The position numbers and the translations under genes were made by a program. Below, in pieces: positions 1 through 9,594 of a stretch of 41,236 nucleotides of DNA. Origin of the DNA: Burkholderiales bacterium. Its GTDB lineage: Bacteria > Pseudomonadota > Gammaproteobacteria > Burkholderiales > Burkholderiaceae_E. The stretch is from NCBI GenBank assembly GCA_026399835.1, contig JAPLQE010000071.1:1-41236 (forward strand). The letters are read 5' to 3'. Position 1 is the stretch's first letter. The number at the start of each line of letters is the position of its first letter. The notes under the pieces were generated by a model. That model had not been told where the DNA came from, made no database searches, and saw nothing but the letters and a program-made list of their open reading frames with translations.

Positions 1-3
1 CTG

Positions 4-141
4 GCTGGAGCGCTCCCGCCGTCTGGTCATGCATCACGACCGCTCCAGCCGAAACGCCGCTGCATGGGCTTGGCTCGCTCAGTCGCATATGCTTCTGCAC
101 AGACTCGCTTCGCCCGCTTGATTTTGTCTAGACCCTGTCAG
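4..141 (-). repeat. 138-bp repeat, left copy (inverted relative to right copy)
   Basis: Read on the minus strand, this stretch is identical over 138 bases to 41099-41236 read on the plus strand. It begins with CTGACAGGGTCTAGAC, and the TGA in it is the stop codon of sppA. The element therefore lies directly downstream of sppA and in the same sense. Two possible hairpins are visible. One has arms GGC..AGTC and GACT..GCC around a small TGC-AGAA-GCA hairpin. The other has a perfect 10-bp stem, GGCTGGAGCG with CGCTCCAGCC, close to the window end. No ORF in it resembles a transposase. The outer boundary is unknown because the window ends here. I do not recognise the family. Confidence 0.9.
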
Positions 142-1205
142 CGCACCCGGGGCGCCTCGCCCGAGACGCCGAACTGGCGCGCCAGAACCTGGCCCGCGGA
201 CATCCCGACCCGCTTGGCGAGCCGCTCCGCGAGGTTGGCACGGCGGGTGAAGTCGACCAGTTCCTCGGCCTTGATGACGTCGCGCGCCACCGAGCGCAGC
301 GAGCCGATCTCGTCGGCGAGGCCGAGCTCGACGCTGGAGGCACCGGTCCAGATCAGGCCGGAGAACATGTCGGGCGTCTCCTTGAGGCGGTCGCCACGGC
401 CCTTGCGGACGGTCTCGATGAACTGCGCATGGATCGTGCCGAGCATCTTGCGCGCGTGCTCGCGCTGGACCTCCGACAATGGCGAGAACGGGTCGAGGAA
501 CCCCTTGTTCTCGCCGGCCGTCAGCAGCCGGCGCTCGACGCCGACCTTGCCCATCGCCTCGGTGAAGCCGAATCCATCCATCAGCACGCCGATCGAGCCG
601 ACCAGACTCGCCTTGTCGACGTAGATCCGGTCGGCGGCGGCTGCGACGTAGTAGCCGCCGGAGGCGCAGATCTCCTCGATGACCGCGTAGAGCGGGGTGT
701 TCGGATGCTGGGCGCGCAGGCGGCGCATCTCGTCGCTGATGAGCCCAGCCTGGACCGGGCTGCCGCCCGGGCTGTTGATGCGCATGACGACGCCCGCGGT
801 GCCGGTATCCTTGAAGGCCAGGCGCAGCGCATCGATGACCGCGTCGGCATCGACCTCGCCGCCCGCGTCGAGCACGCCCTGGATCTCGACCACCGCCGTG
901 TGGCGCCCGGTCGTGACGGCCTCGGGCGAATGGATCCAGCCGAAGGTGCTGGCCAGCACGAGGAGCACGACGCCGAGGCCGGCGAAGCGGAAGAAGATCC
1001 GCCAGCGGCGCGCGCGACGCTGCTCCTCGACCGTGGCCATGACCAGGCGCTCCAGCACCCCCCGCTCCCAGCCGGGGGGCTGGACGGCACGAGGCGACTG
1101 GCCGACCGGGTCGGGCTGGGCCGGCCCGGGCTGCCCGGGCTGCCCGGGCTGCCCGGGTTGCCAGGAGGGCTCGACCCTCGAACGCGTCGGATCCTGATCG
1201 CTCAT
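138..1205 (-). CDS. sppA: Signal peptide peptidase SppA (S49 family membrane serine peptidase)
   Basis: This 355-residue protein belongs to the S49 peptidases, which degrade residual signal peptides and membrane-bound peptides on the periplasmic face of the inner membrane. It has a Pro/Gly/Gln-rich cytoplasmic N-terminus (about 1-45), one membrane segment (about 70-89) and one peptidase domain. Motif RINSPGG is at 142-148, the nucleophile is Ser182 in ICASGGYY, and the general base Lys234 lies in AGENKGF. Its length matches the short single-domain, self-compartmentalising form. The ATG overlaps the upstream Rieske stop as ATGA, which supports this start over longer in-frame extensions. It is the last gene of the rluC-HAD-Rieske-sppA run, and its TGA stop lies inside the 138-bp terminal repeat. 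Confidence 0.93.
   Translation of the reverse strand: MSDQDPTRSRVEPSWQPGQPGQPGQPGPAQPDPVGQSPRAVQPPGWERGVLERLVMATVEEQRRARRWRIFFRFAGLGVVLLVLASTFGWIHSPEAVTTGRHTAVVEIQGVLDAGGEVDADAVIDALRLAFKDTGTAGVVMRINSPGGSPVQAGLISDEMRRLRAQHPNTPLYAVIEEICASGGYYVAAAADRIYVDKASLVGSIGVLMDGFGFTEAMGKVGVERRLLTAGENKGFLDPFSPLSEVQREHARKMLGTIHAQFIETVRKGRGDRLKETPDMFSGLIWTGASSVELGLADEIGSLRSVARDVIKAEELVDFTRRANLAERLAKRVGMSAGQVLARQFGVSGEAPRVR
1131..1157. repeat. 9-bp tandem repeat in the sppA 5' end
   Basis: Three perfect copies of CTGCCCGGG lie head to tail, with degenerate copies on both sides. On the coding strand they encode Pro-Gly-Gln units in the N-terminal tail of SppA. Because the unit is a multiple of three, copy-number change would alter tail length without breaking the frame. 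Confidence 0.85.
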
Positions 1206-1597
1206 CGCTCGCCCTTCACCACCGTGGCCTGCACTTCGATCCCCCCGTCGCGCTCGCGGCACGGTACCGCCTGCAGCGACTTGCCGCGGCACGGGCCGCC
1301 CACGCACACACCGTCCGAGGCATCGTACACGGCGCCGTGCGTGGCGCAGACGATGACCGTGCCGGTGTCGTCGAGGAAGCGCCCCGGCGTCCAGTCGAGT
1401 TCGACCGGCACGTGCGCGCACTGATTGAGCCAGGCGAGCGGGCGCCCCTCGATGCGAAGCACGAAGGCGGGAATCGGCCCGCCGCGGGCGGCGATCTCGA
1501 AGCGGACACCGTCGCCGCGCTCGGACAGCAGTCCGGCGTCGCAGACGCGCGCCCAGCCGTCGGCGAGGTCACCGGAGCCGCCGCAGTCAGCGCTCAT
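1202..1597 (-). CDS. Rieske [2Fe-2S] ferredoxin-like protein
   Basis: This is a small soluble Rieske-fold protein of 131 residues, probably a single-domain electron carrier. The cluster ligands are visible as Cys60-x-His62 and Cys84-x2-His87 (CAH and CATH), followed by the second ligand-loop region GVCVGGPCRG. There is no signal peptide or membrane anchor, so it is not a cytochrome bc1 subunit. The start ATG overlaps the stop of the upstream HAD gene (ATGA), and its own stop overlaps the sppA start (ATGA), so the three genes look translationally coupled. A Rieske gene next to sppA and rluC is a recurring arrangement in Burkholderiales as I recall it. Its redox partner cannot be read from the sequence. 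Confidence 0.88.
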   Translation of the reverse strand: MSADCGGSGDLADGWARVCDAGLLSERGDGVRFEIAARGGPIPAFVLRIEGRPLAWLNQCAHVPVELDWTPGRFLDDTGTVIVCATHGAVYDASDGVCVGGPCRGKSLQAVPCRERDGGIEVQATVVKGER

Positions 1598-2289
1598 CGC
1601 CGCGCGGGCACCGGACCGAGCAGCGAGCGCTCCACGCCGCAGGCCGCCGCGAGCCAGTCGGCCAACGCGCCGACCGAGCCCAGCAGCGCATCGGGACCGA
1701 TGGCCCGCAGCGCATCGGGCTCGTGGGCGCCGTACAGCACCGCGACGCTCGCCGACCCGGCCGCCTGGGCCATGCCGACGTCGTGGGTGGTGTCGCCGAT
1801 CATCACCATCCGGTCGGTGGGCGTCATCAGCGTCTCGCCGAGGTCGCGCAGCATCCAGGGATCGGGCTTCGGCGCGCCCTCGTCCGCACAGCGGGTCGCG
1901 GCGAAGCGCCGCCCCAACCCGGTCTGGGCCAGCGCCCGGTTCAGCCCGGCGCGCGACTTCCCGGTGGCAACCGCGAGCGGCACGCCGGCAGCGTCCAGCC
2001 CGCGCAGCAGTTCGGGGATCCCCTCGAACACCTTGAGCGTCGCGTCGCGACGAAGGTAATGCACCCGATAGCGCTCGACGAACGCCGGCACCTGCTCGCG
2101 CCGGATCGCCGGAACAGCGTGGTGGATGGCCTCGAGCAGCCCCATGCCGATCACCCAGCGGGCATCGTGTTCGGACGGTACCGGCAGCCCGAGGTCACCG
2201 GCGGCACCGATGATGGCGTCGGCGATCGCGCCGGTCGAATCGACGACAGTGCCGTCCCAGTCCCAGACGACGAGATCAAACTGGCGCAT
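1594..2289 (-). CDS. HAD-superfamily phosphatase (Gph/phosphoglycolate phosphatase-like)
   Basis: This is a 231-residue haloacid dehalogenase phosphatase with a helical cap. The catalytic motif DWDGT is at 10-14 (nucleophile Asp10, acid/base Asp12). Motif II is the Thr of AVATGKS, motif III is the Lys of GAPKPDP, and motif IV is GDTTHD. The layout matches the Gph/PgmB-like group, so 2-phosphoglycolate or a similar small phosphate ester is plausible, but the substrate cannot be set from sequence. The ATG at 2289 lies 14 bases inside the end of rluC. A longer in-frame extension upstream is antisense-like, Arg/Ser-rich sequence inside rluC and was not used. It is coupled to the downstream Rieske gene by ATGA. 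Confidence 0.88.
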   Translation of the reverse strand: MRQFDLVVWDWDGTVVDSTGAIADAIIGAAGDLGLPVPSEHDARWVIGMGLLEAIHHAVPAIRREQVPAFVERYRVHYLRRDATLKVFEGIPELLRGLDAAGVPLAVATGKSRAGLNRALAQTGLGRRFAATRCADEGAPKPDPWMLRDLGETLMTPTDRMVMIGDTTHDVGMAQAAGSASVAVLYGAHEPDALRAIGPDALLGSVGALADWLAAACGVERSLLGPVPARR

Positions 2290-3268
2290 CGCAGGCCCGC
2301 TGGAACGCCGCGAACGCCTTCGGGATCGGCGCCTCGAGGCGGACTTCGCGCTGATCGGCGGGATGACGGAATACCACTTGAAAAGCGTGAAGGAACATAC
2401 GCTTATGCCCCTCTTTCTCAAGTGACTTGTTAAGATCGAAGTCGCCGTACTTGTCGTCACCGAGGATCGGATGGCCGACATGGGCGAGGTGCACCCGGAT
2501 CTGGTGGGTGCGGCCGGTCTCCAGGTCGCACTCGAGCAGCGAGACCGGGCCGTAGCGGGGGTGCATCAGCCGCGCCCGTGCCTTCACCTTCGTGCCGGAC
2601 TCCTGCCCCCCGTCCCTGACCACCACCCGCTTCTCGCCATCGGCGGTGACGTACTTGTGCAGCGGGTAGCGCAGCGCGCGCTGCGGTCCGGACCAGTCGC
2701 CCAGCGCGAACGCGAGATAGCGCTTGCGGACCCGTCCGCCGCGCATCGCGTCGTGCATCGCGGTGAGCGCCGCGCGCTTCTTGGCGACCAGCAGTACACC
2801 CGAGGTCTCGCGGTCGATCCGGTGGACGAGTTCGAGCAGGCGCGCATCGGGCCGCGCGGCCCGCAGCTGCTCGATGACGCCGAAGCTCACGCCGCTGCCG
2901 CCGTGGACCGCGACGCCCGACGGCTTGTCGATCGCCATCAGCGCGTCGTCCTCGAAGAGGATCGGGAACTCCTGCCCCGGCACCGGGCGCGGATCCTCGG
3001 GGGCGGCTGTGCGCACCGGCGGGATCCTGACGACCTGCCCGATGGCGAGCCGGTGCTCGGGTGCCACGCGCCCCTTGTCGATCCGGACCTCGCCGCTGCG
3101 CACGATCCGATAGACATGGCTCTTGGGAACCCCCTTGAGCTGTCCGAGCAGGAAGTTGTCCAGGCGCTGACCCGCATGCGCCTCGTCGATCGTGACGTAC
3201 CGCACATCGGGTGTCGGGCGCTGCTCCGTCGAAGACGGCGCCTCAGGTTTTGCCGCTAAGGCATTCAT
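2276..3268 (-). CDS. rluC: 23S rRNA pseudouridine synthase RluC
   Basis: This 330-residue protein is an RluA-family pseudouridine synthase, expected to modify U955/U2504/U2580 (E. coli numbering) of 23S rRNA. An S4 RNA-binding domain covers about 33-80 (GQRLDNFLLGQLKGVPKS), and the catalytic domain follows. The catalytic aspartate is Asp152 in HRIDRETSG. KRYLAF and GRTHQIRVHLAHVGHPILGD are also family signatures. The start was placed at the ATG giving MNALAAK. A longer in-frame extension would run into the rne promoter and leader. It diverges from rne, the arrangement also seen in E. coli. It overlaps the downstream HAD gene and probably heads the rluC-HAD-Rieske-sppA operon. Confidence 0.93.
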   Translation of the reverse strand: MNALAAKPEAPSSTEQRPTPDVRYVTIDEAHAGQRLDNFLLGQLKGVPKSHVYRIVRSGEVRIDKGRVAPEHRLAIGQVVRIPPVRTAAPEDPRPVPGQEFPILFEDDALMAIDKPSGVAVHGGSGVSFGVIEQLRAARPDARLLELVHRIDRETSGVLLVAKKRAALTAMHDAMRGGRVRKRYLAFALGDWSGPQRALRYPLHKYVTADGEKRVVVRDGGQESGTKVKARARLMHPRYGPVSLLECDLETGRTHQIRVHLAHVGHPILGDDKYGDFDLNKSLEKEGHKRMFLHAFQVVFRHPADQREVRLEAPIPKAFAAFQRACDAPV

Positions 3269-3279
3269 CTTGCTATACT
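3250..3279 (+). promoter_or_regulatory. Candidate sigma-70 promoter for rne
   Basis: TTGCCG (3250-3255) and TATACT (3274-3279) are separated by 18 bp on the plus strand and point toward rne, predicting a start near 3286. The promoter overlaps the 5' end of rluC (start codon 3266-3268), so transcription of the two divergent genes may interfere. Confidence 0.6.
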
Positions 3280-3285
3280 TTGCGC

Positions 3286-3688
3286 TGTTGCGAAGCCGAC
3301 GGACCCGAATGGTCGTCTCGCCGCATTGTAGCGGTGACGGACGATGGAGCCCCGGACCAGGCAACAGAACGAACAAGCGCGGCGCCGAATGGTTCGGCGC
3401 GCGGAACCGACGCAAGAATCAACAAAACGAGTCCCGAGGCCAGCCCGGCCCGGGCGGCCGGCCACAGGCGCCGGCGTCCGCGCCCCAGGCTCCTCGCCCA
3501 TCCAACCACCCATGCAGCGCCCGACGTGAACACACGAAGCCGCCGATCCCCTTCGGATCGCGGGCTGCGCGCACGCTGCCCGGGTCCGAGGCGTTTTGGC
3601 CGGACGCGCTCCACGCGTTAGACCGGCATTCATGCGTTGATCCGCTGGCCACGCGCACCACGCCGGTTGCGCGAGTCGGAGATATTGG
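3286..3688 (+). promoter_or_regulatory. Long rne 5' untranslated leader
   Basis: About 400 bases separate the predicted promoter from the rne start, with no convincing gene between. E. coli rne has a leader of similar size (361 nt) that RNase E itself cleaves for feedback control. This leader holds a perfect 8-bp hairpin, GCGCCGAA/TTCGGCGC with a 3-nt loop, at 3382-3400. An ACCGGC/GCCGGT pairing follows near 3622-3667. A GGAG ribosome site at 3678-3681 sits 7 bp before the ATG. Autoregulation is inferred from family knowledge and from the leader length. Confidence 0.55.
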
Positions 3689-6600
3689 ATGAAACGCATG
3701 CTGTTCAACGCGACGCACTCGGAAGAGTTGCGCGTCGCGATCGTTGACGGCCAGAAGCTGATCGACCTCGACATCGAGTCGGCCGGCCACGAATCCCGCA
3801 AGAGCAACATCTACAAGGGTGTCGTCACCCGCGTCGAGCCCAGCCTCGAGGCGTGCTTCGTCAGCTACGGCGAGGAGCGTCACGGCTTCCTGCCGTTCAA
3901 GGAGATCTCGAAGGCGTACTTCAAGCCGGGCGTCGAGGCGTCCAAGGCGCGCATCCAGGATGCGATCGCGGAGGGTCAGGAACTCCTCGTGCAGGTCGAC
4001 AAGGAAGAACGCGGCAACAAGGGCGCGGCGCTGACGACCTATGTGTCGCTGGCCGGGCGTTACCTGGTGCTGATGCCGAACAACCCACGCGGCGGCGGCG
4101 TCTCGCGCCGCGTCGAGGGCGAGGACCGGCAGGAGCTCCGGGAGATCATGGACCGGCTCGAACTGCCTTCGGGCATGAGCCTGATCGCCCGCACCGCCGG
4201 CATCGGTCGCACGCAGGAAGAACTGCAGTGGGACCTGAACTACCTGATGCAGCTCTGGCGTGCGATCGACGGCGCGGCAGGCTCCTCGACCGGGGCGTTC
4301 CTGATCTACCAGGAATCGAGCCTGGTCATCCGCGCGATCCGCGACTACTTCACGCCGGACATCGGCGAGATCCTGATCGACACCGACGACATCTACGAAC
4401 AGGCCCGTCAGTTCATGGGTCACGTGATGCCGGACACCGTCGGACGGGTCAAGCGCTACAAGGATCCGACGCCGCTGTTCTCGCGGTTCCAGATCGAGCA
4501 CCAGATCGAGACCGCGTACTCGCGGCTCGTGCCGCTGCCCTCGGGCGGCGCCATCGTGATCGACCACACCGAGGCGCTGGTCGCGATCGACGTCAACTCG
4601 GCGCGCGCCACCCGCGGCTCCGACATCGAGGACACGGCGTTCCGGACGAACCTCGAGGCGGCCGAGGAAGCCGCGCGCCAGATGCGGCTGCGCGACCTCG
4701 GCGGCCTGATCGTCATCGACTTCATCGACATGGAGAACGCCAAGAACCAGCGTGAGGTCGAGCAGCGCGTCAAGGACGCCCTGCATCACGACCGCGCCCG
4801 GGTCCAGGCGGGCAAGATCTCCCGGTTCGGCCTGATGGAGCTGTCGCGCCAGCGGCTGCGCCCGGCGCTGAACGAGGGCACGCACATCACCTGCCCGCGC
4901 TGCAACGGCACCGGCGTGATCCGCGACATCGAGTCCTCGGCGCTGCACATGCTGCGCGTGATCCAGGAGGAGGCGATGAAGGAGAGCACCGCCTCCGTCC
5001 ACGCCCAGGTGCCGGTCGAGGTGGCGACCTACCTGCTCAACGAGAAGCGCGCCGAGATCGCGAAGCTCGAGGCCCGGGTCAAGGTCGAGATCGTCCTGAT
5101 CCCCAACAAGTACATCGAGACGCCGCACTACAAGCTCGAGCGACTGCGCCACGACGACGAGCGGCTGGCGACCTACCGGTCGAGCTACAGCCTCGCCGAA
5201 GGGCCGTCCGACGAGGGCGAGTACCTCGAGAAGAAGTTCGAAGCGGTCAAGCCGAGGCAGGAGGCGATGGTCAAGGGCATCACGCCCGACCAGCCCGCGC
5301 CGGTGGTGGCGCCCAAGCCCGAGCCGGTCGTGGCCGAGGCGCCCGCGCCGGTCGCGGCGGTGCCGGTGGCACCGGCGGCACCGGTCGCCGCGCCCGAGCC
5401 CGATGGCTTCTTCGGCAAGATCCTCGGTCTCTTCCGCCGCAAGGCGGCAAACGAGCCCGTGGCCGCCGAGGCGGTTCGCCCCGCGGCCGCGGCCGCGGCA
5501 GCGACTGCCGCCGCACCGGGTGTCACGGCGGCGGGCAAGCCCGGCGCACGCCCCGAGGGCGAAGGCGGCCGACGCAACCGCGACGACATGCGTCGTGGCG
5601 GCGGCCGCGGCCGTGGCAACGGCGAAGGCCGCGGTAATGGCGAAGGCCGAGGCAACGGCGAAGGCCGTGAAGGGCGTGAGGGTCGCGAAGCCCGCCCGCC
5701 GCGCGAAGGCGGCGAGCCGCGCGGCGAAGGCCGCGGGCGCGACCGTGGCGAGCGCAGCGAGCGTCCGGCCGAGCAGGCCGGTGCCGAGGCACGCGAGCCG
5801 CGCCGGGGGCGGGGCGAGCGGGGCGAGCGACGCCCCGGCGAGCGTGCGCAGCGTGACGAGAGCCGGGCACCGGTGGCCGATGCGGTGACCGATGCCGCCG
5901 GCATCGTCGCCGTCGCCGCGACGGCCGGTGCCGCCGTGGTGGCCGTCGAGGCCCGCGGCGAGGAGCCGCAGCGCCGCCGGCGCGAGCCGCGTCGTCCGGT
6001 TGAAGCCGAGACCACTGCCGCCGACGGCCAGGTCGCCGTCGAAGCGGTGATGGAGACCGGGCTGCCGCCGGATGCCGAGGCCCCCTCGGACGCCGCCGAT
6101 GGCGACGAGCCGCGTCGCCGCAGCCGCCGCCGTCGTGGCGGTCGCGGACGGGGCCGCGCGCCGGGTGAGGAGGGTTCGGTCGACGGCATGGAGGCGGACG
6201 GCTCCACCGACGCCGCCGTGCCGACGGACGCCCTCGTCGACGGCGATCAGCGGCCCGAGGCCGTCGAAGCGTCCGTTCCCGCGGGTGTGATCGCGGCGGA
6301 AGCGGTCACCGCGGTTGCAGCGGACACGGCCGTCGAGGCCCGCATCGAACCGGTCGTCGAGCCGGTCGTCTCGGAGGCGCCGGTCGCCCCCGCGGCGCCG
6401 GTCGAGATCCCGGGGCCCGCTCCGGTCGTCGAGGCGGTCCAGGACCCGGTCGAGCCGGCCCCGGCGATCCCGGTCGTGGCCGAGCCTGCCCCGGCACCCG
6501 TAGCCGAGGCCCCGGCAGCCGAACCGGCATACATCGCGCCCACGCCGGCGCCGATGCCCGCACCGATGGCGGCGAAGGTCGAGGAGCGCCCGATGCCCGC

Positions 6601-6817
6601 GAAGGCGGCCCAGCCGATCGACGCCAGCGCGCTGCAGTCGGTCGTCGAGAGCGCCGGCCTGCAGTGGGTGCAGACCGCGCCCTCGGCGATGGCCGCCGAC
6701 CCGGAGCCGGTCACGCCGGCAGTGCCGCGTGCACCGCGGGTGCGCAAGCCCCGCGTCGTCACGGCGAGCGAGCCGCTGGTGCAGGTGGAAACGCAGAACC
6801 CGCTCGGCGACGCCTGA
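3689..6817 (+). CDS. rne: Ribonuclease E
   Basis: This is a 1042-residue endoribonuclease, the core of the RNA degradosome, acting in rRNA/tRNA maturation and mRNA decay. The S1 domain lies at about 38-120 ([19 protein letters not shown]), followed by the RNase H-like/5'-sensor region. The DNase I-like catalytic subdomain has Asp301 in AIDVNSAR and Asp344 in IVIDFIDM, matching E. coli D303/D346. The zinc link is Cys402-x2-Cys405 (CPRCNGTG). After about residue 520 the chain becomes Ala/Pro/Glu/Arg-rich and is probably disordered. It contains arginine-rich RNA-binding stretches (about 630-720 and 810-830) and three GNGEGR repeats. A basic C-terminal segment ending [12 protein letters not shown] looks like a conserved terminal motif. 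The start is fixed by a GGAG site 7 bp upstream. Confidence 0.96.
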   Translation: MKRMLFNATHSEELRVAIVDGQKLIDLDIESAGHESRKSNIYKGVVTRVEPSLEACFVSYGEERHGFLPFKEISKAYFKPGVEASKARIQDAIAEGQELLVQVDKEERGNKGAALTTYVSLAGRYLVLMPNNPRGGGVSRRVEGEDRQELREIMDRLELPSGMSLIARTAGIGRTQEELQWDLNYLMQLWRAIDGAAGSSTGAFLIYQESSLVIRAIRDYFTPDIGEILIDTDDIYEQARQFMGHVMPDTVGRVKRYKDPTPLFSRFQIEHQIETAYSRLVPLPSGGAIVIDHTEALVAIDVNSARATRGSDIEDTAFRTNLEAAEEAARQMRLRDLGGLIVIDFIDMENAKNQREVEQRVKDALHHDRARVQAGKISRFGLMELSRQRLRPALNEGTHITCPRCNGTGVIRDIESSALHMLRVIQEEAMKESTASVHAQVPVEVATYLLNEKRAEIAKLEARVKVEIVLIPNKYIETPHYKLERLRHDDERLATYRSSYSLAEGPSDEGEYLEKKFEAVKPRQEAMVKGITPDQPAPVVAPKPEPVVAEAPAPVAAVPVAPAAPVAAPEPDGFFGKILGLFRRKAANEPVAAEAVRPAAAAAAATAAAPGVTAAGKPGARPEGEGGRRNRDDMRRGGGRGRGNGEGRGNGEGRGNGEGREGREGREARPPREGGEPRGEGRGRDRGERSERPAEQAGAEAREPRRGRGERGERRPGERAQRDESRAPVADAVTDAAGIVAVAATAGAAVVAVEARGEEPQRRRREPRRPVEAETTAADGQVAVEAVMETGLPPDAEAPSDAADGDEPRRRSRRRRGGRGRGRAPGEEGSVDGMEADGSTDAAVPTDALVDGDQRPEAVEASVPAGVIAAEAVTAVAADTAVEARIEPVVEPVVSEAPVAPAAPVEIPGPAPVVEAVQDPVEPAPAIPVVAEPAPAPVAEAPAAEPAYIAPTPAPMPAPMAAKVEERPMPAKAAQPIDASALQSVVESAGLQWVQTAPSAMAADPEPVTPAVPRAPRVRKPRVVTASEPLVQVETQNPLGDA
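5615..5668 (+). repeat. 18-bp tandem repeat in rne (GNGEGR x3)
   Basis: Three consecutive 18-base units encode Gly-Asn-Gly-Glu-Gly-Arg at residues 643-660 of RNase E, with small silent differences between units. They lie in the arginine/glycine-rich disordered scaffold and continue into EGREGRE-type degenerate units. Confidence 0.85.
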
Positions 6818-6869
6818 CGGCGTCGGGCCGTCGCCCGGGGCCACGCCCTCGACGACGGCCACGGTCTAC

Positions 6870-6904
6870 ACGACGCCCCGGCGAAAGCCGGGGCGTCGTC
6901 GTTT
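6870..6904 (+). terminator. Rho-independent-type terminator after rne
   Basis: A perfect 13-bp stem (6870-6882 with 6887-6899, ACGACGCCCCGGC and its complement) closes a GAAA tetraloop and is followed by CGTTT. The T tract is short, but the stem is very stable. It lies 53 bp after the rne stop and before moaA. Confidence 0.8.
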
Positions 6905-6934
6905 CCGGCTGGCGGCCCGCCCTCCCCCCTGGGA

Positions 6935-6940
6935 TAGAAT
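6935..6940 (+). promoter_or_regulatory. -10 element (TAGAAT) of the moa operon
   Basis: TAGAAT lies 10 bp upstream of the moaA ATG. No good -35 is visible. The predicted start would leave a leader of only a few bases and no ribosome site, so a leaderless or nearly leaderless mRNA is likely. Confidence 0.45.
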
Positions 6941-6950
6941 CGCCCGGCTC

Positions 6951-8056
<1,106 letters not shown>

Positions 8057-8057
<1 letters not shown>

Positions 8058-8950
8058 TGGCCCGCCCCAACCGCGTGACCCCGATCGCGCTCACCGACCA
8101 CGCCCGCCCGGTGACCACCACCGTCGACGCGATCGACGAGACCGGCCGCAGCGTGCCGACACCGATCGCCGGCGAGCATCCGCTGACGCTGTACCTCGAC
8201 CGGCGCGAGCTGGTCACGCTGATGACGCTGGGCGCGGCGCCCGAACACCTGGCGCTCGGCTGGCTCCGGAACCAGCGCCTGGTCGAGTCGATCGACGCGC
8301 TCGCGGCGGTCCAGGTCGACTGGGAGACCGGGTCGGTCGCGATCACGTCGCGCAGCCTGCGCGACGAGGGCACGGCACTGTGGGCCCGCGACGGGCGCGA
8401 AGCGGCGCTCGATGCGACGCTCGGTCGCCGGACCGTCACCACCGGCTGCGGCCAGGGCACGGTCTACGGCGACCTGATGCAGAGCCTGGACACGATCCGC
8501 CTGCCGCAGGACGCGCGCGTCTCGCAGGCGTCGGTCTATGCGGTGATGGAGCAGGTGCGGCGCCACGAGTCGATCTACAAGATCGCGGGCGCGGTGCACG
8601 GCTGCGCACTCTGCACCAACCCGAGCGACGGTTCGATGCCGACGATCCTGCGCTTCGTCGAGGACGTCGGCCGCCACAACGCGGTCGACGCGATCGCCGG
8701 ATGGATGTGGCTCGAGGGCATCGGGGGCGCGGACACGATCTTCTACACCACCGGGCGCCTCACCTCCGAGATGGTCATCAAGTGTGCGCAGATGGGCATC
8801 CCGGTGCTGATGTCGCGCTCCGGGCTGACCGGGATGGGCCACGAGCTCGCGGCACGGATCGGCATTACCATGATCGGCCGCTGCCAGGGGCGACATTACC
8901 TGCTGTTCACCGGCCGCGAGCGCTTCGAGTCCGCCCCACCGCCACCATGA
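8057..8950 (+). CDS. fdhD: Formate dehydrogenase accessory sulfurtransferase FdhD-like protein
   Basis: This 297-residue FdhD-family protein is expected to pass sulfur from a cysteine desulfurase to the bis-MGD cofactor of formate dehydrogenase. Family signatures are EHLALGWL near 63-70, FVEDVGRHNAVDAI, TGRLTSEMV and MSRSGLTGMG. The mobile loop reads TTGCGQGTVYGD with Cys131. Most FdhD proteins, including E. coli, carry CGVCG with two cysteines there, and here the second is glycine. Another cysteine-containing segment, HGCALC, follows. It may be a single-cysteine subfamily or have altered chemistry. It lies between moaA and mobA, overlapping both (TGATG and ATGA). No formate dehydrogenase gene is in the window. 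Confidence 0.88.
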
Positions 8951-9594
8951 CCCGGCCTGTCCCCGAACGTGCTGCGATCACCGGCATCGTGCTCGCCGGC
9001 GGCCTCGGTCGGCGCATGGGCGCCGACGGCGTCGGCACCGACAAGGGCCTTCGCGCCTTCCGGGGCCGCCCGATGGCCGCTCATGTCATCGATCGCCTCG
9101 CGCCGCAGGTCGGCACGCTCGCGATCAACGCGAACCGCAGCCTGGACGCCTGGCGCAGGTTCGGAGCGCCGGTCTTCCCGGACGAGGTCGAGGGCTTCGC
9201 CGGACCGCTGGCCGGCCTGCACGCCGCGATGGCACACGCCACGACACCGTGGCTCGTGACCGCCCCCTGCGACTCGCCGTTCCTGCCGGCGGACCTGGTG
9301 GCGCGGCTGGCGCACGCGCTGGCGCAGGCCGATGCCCAGCTCGCGGTCGCGCGCACCGGCGATCAGCCGCACCCGGTGTTCGCGCTGGTCGATCGCTCGC
9401 TGCGGGCCCACCTCGAGGCCTTCCTCGCTTCGGGGCGGCGCCGCATCGATGCCTGGTATGCCCCGCTTCGGGTCGTCGAGGTCGCCTTCGACGACGAGGC
9501 GGCGTTCCGCAACATCAACACCGCGGACGAGCTCGAGCGCTGGGAGCGCGATCCCGATCTCGAGCCGCCGTTGCAGCAGGCGCCCCCCCGATGA
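8947..9594 (+). CDS. mobA: Molybdenum cofactor guanylyltransferase MobA
   Basis: This 215-residue nucleotidyltransferase joins GMP to Mo-molybdopterin to give the MGD form used by DMSO-reductase-family enzymes such as formate dehydrogenase. The N-terminal motif LAGGLGRRMG followed by DKGL is typical, as are AGPLAGL, the metal site APCDSPFLP and the C-terminal FRNINTADEL. Its length is slightly above the usual ~195. The start ATG overlaps the fdhD stop (ATGA), and the stop overlaps the moeA start (ATGA), so translation looks coupled through the operon. Confidence 0.94.
   Translation: MTRPVPERAAITGIVLAGGLGRRMGADGVGTDKGLRAFRGRPMAAHVIDRLAPQVGTLAINANRSLDAWRRFGAPVFPDEVEGFAGPLAGLHAAMAHATTPWLVTAPCDSPFLPADLVARLAHALAQADAQLAVARTGDQPHPVFALVDRSLRAHLEAFLASGRRRIDAWYAPLRVVEVAFDDEAAFRNINTADELERWERDPDLEPPLQQAPPR

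Noticed and set aside
3419-6862. Open frame of about 1147 codons antisense to rne
   Set aside because: Low-complexity Arg/Leu/Asp translation mirroring the codon pattern of rne, with no domain.
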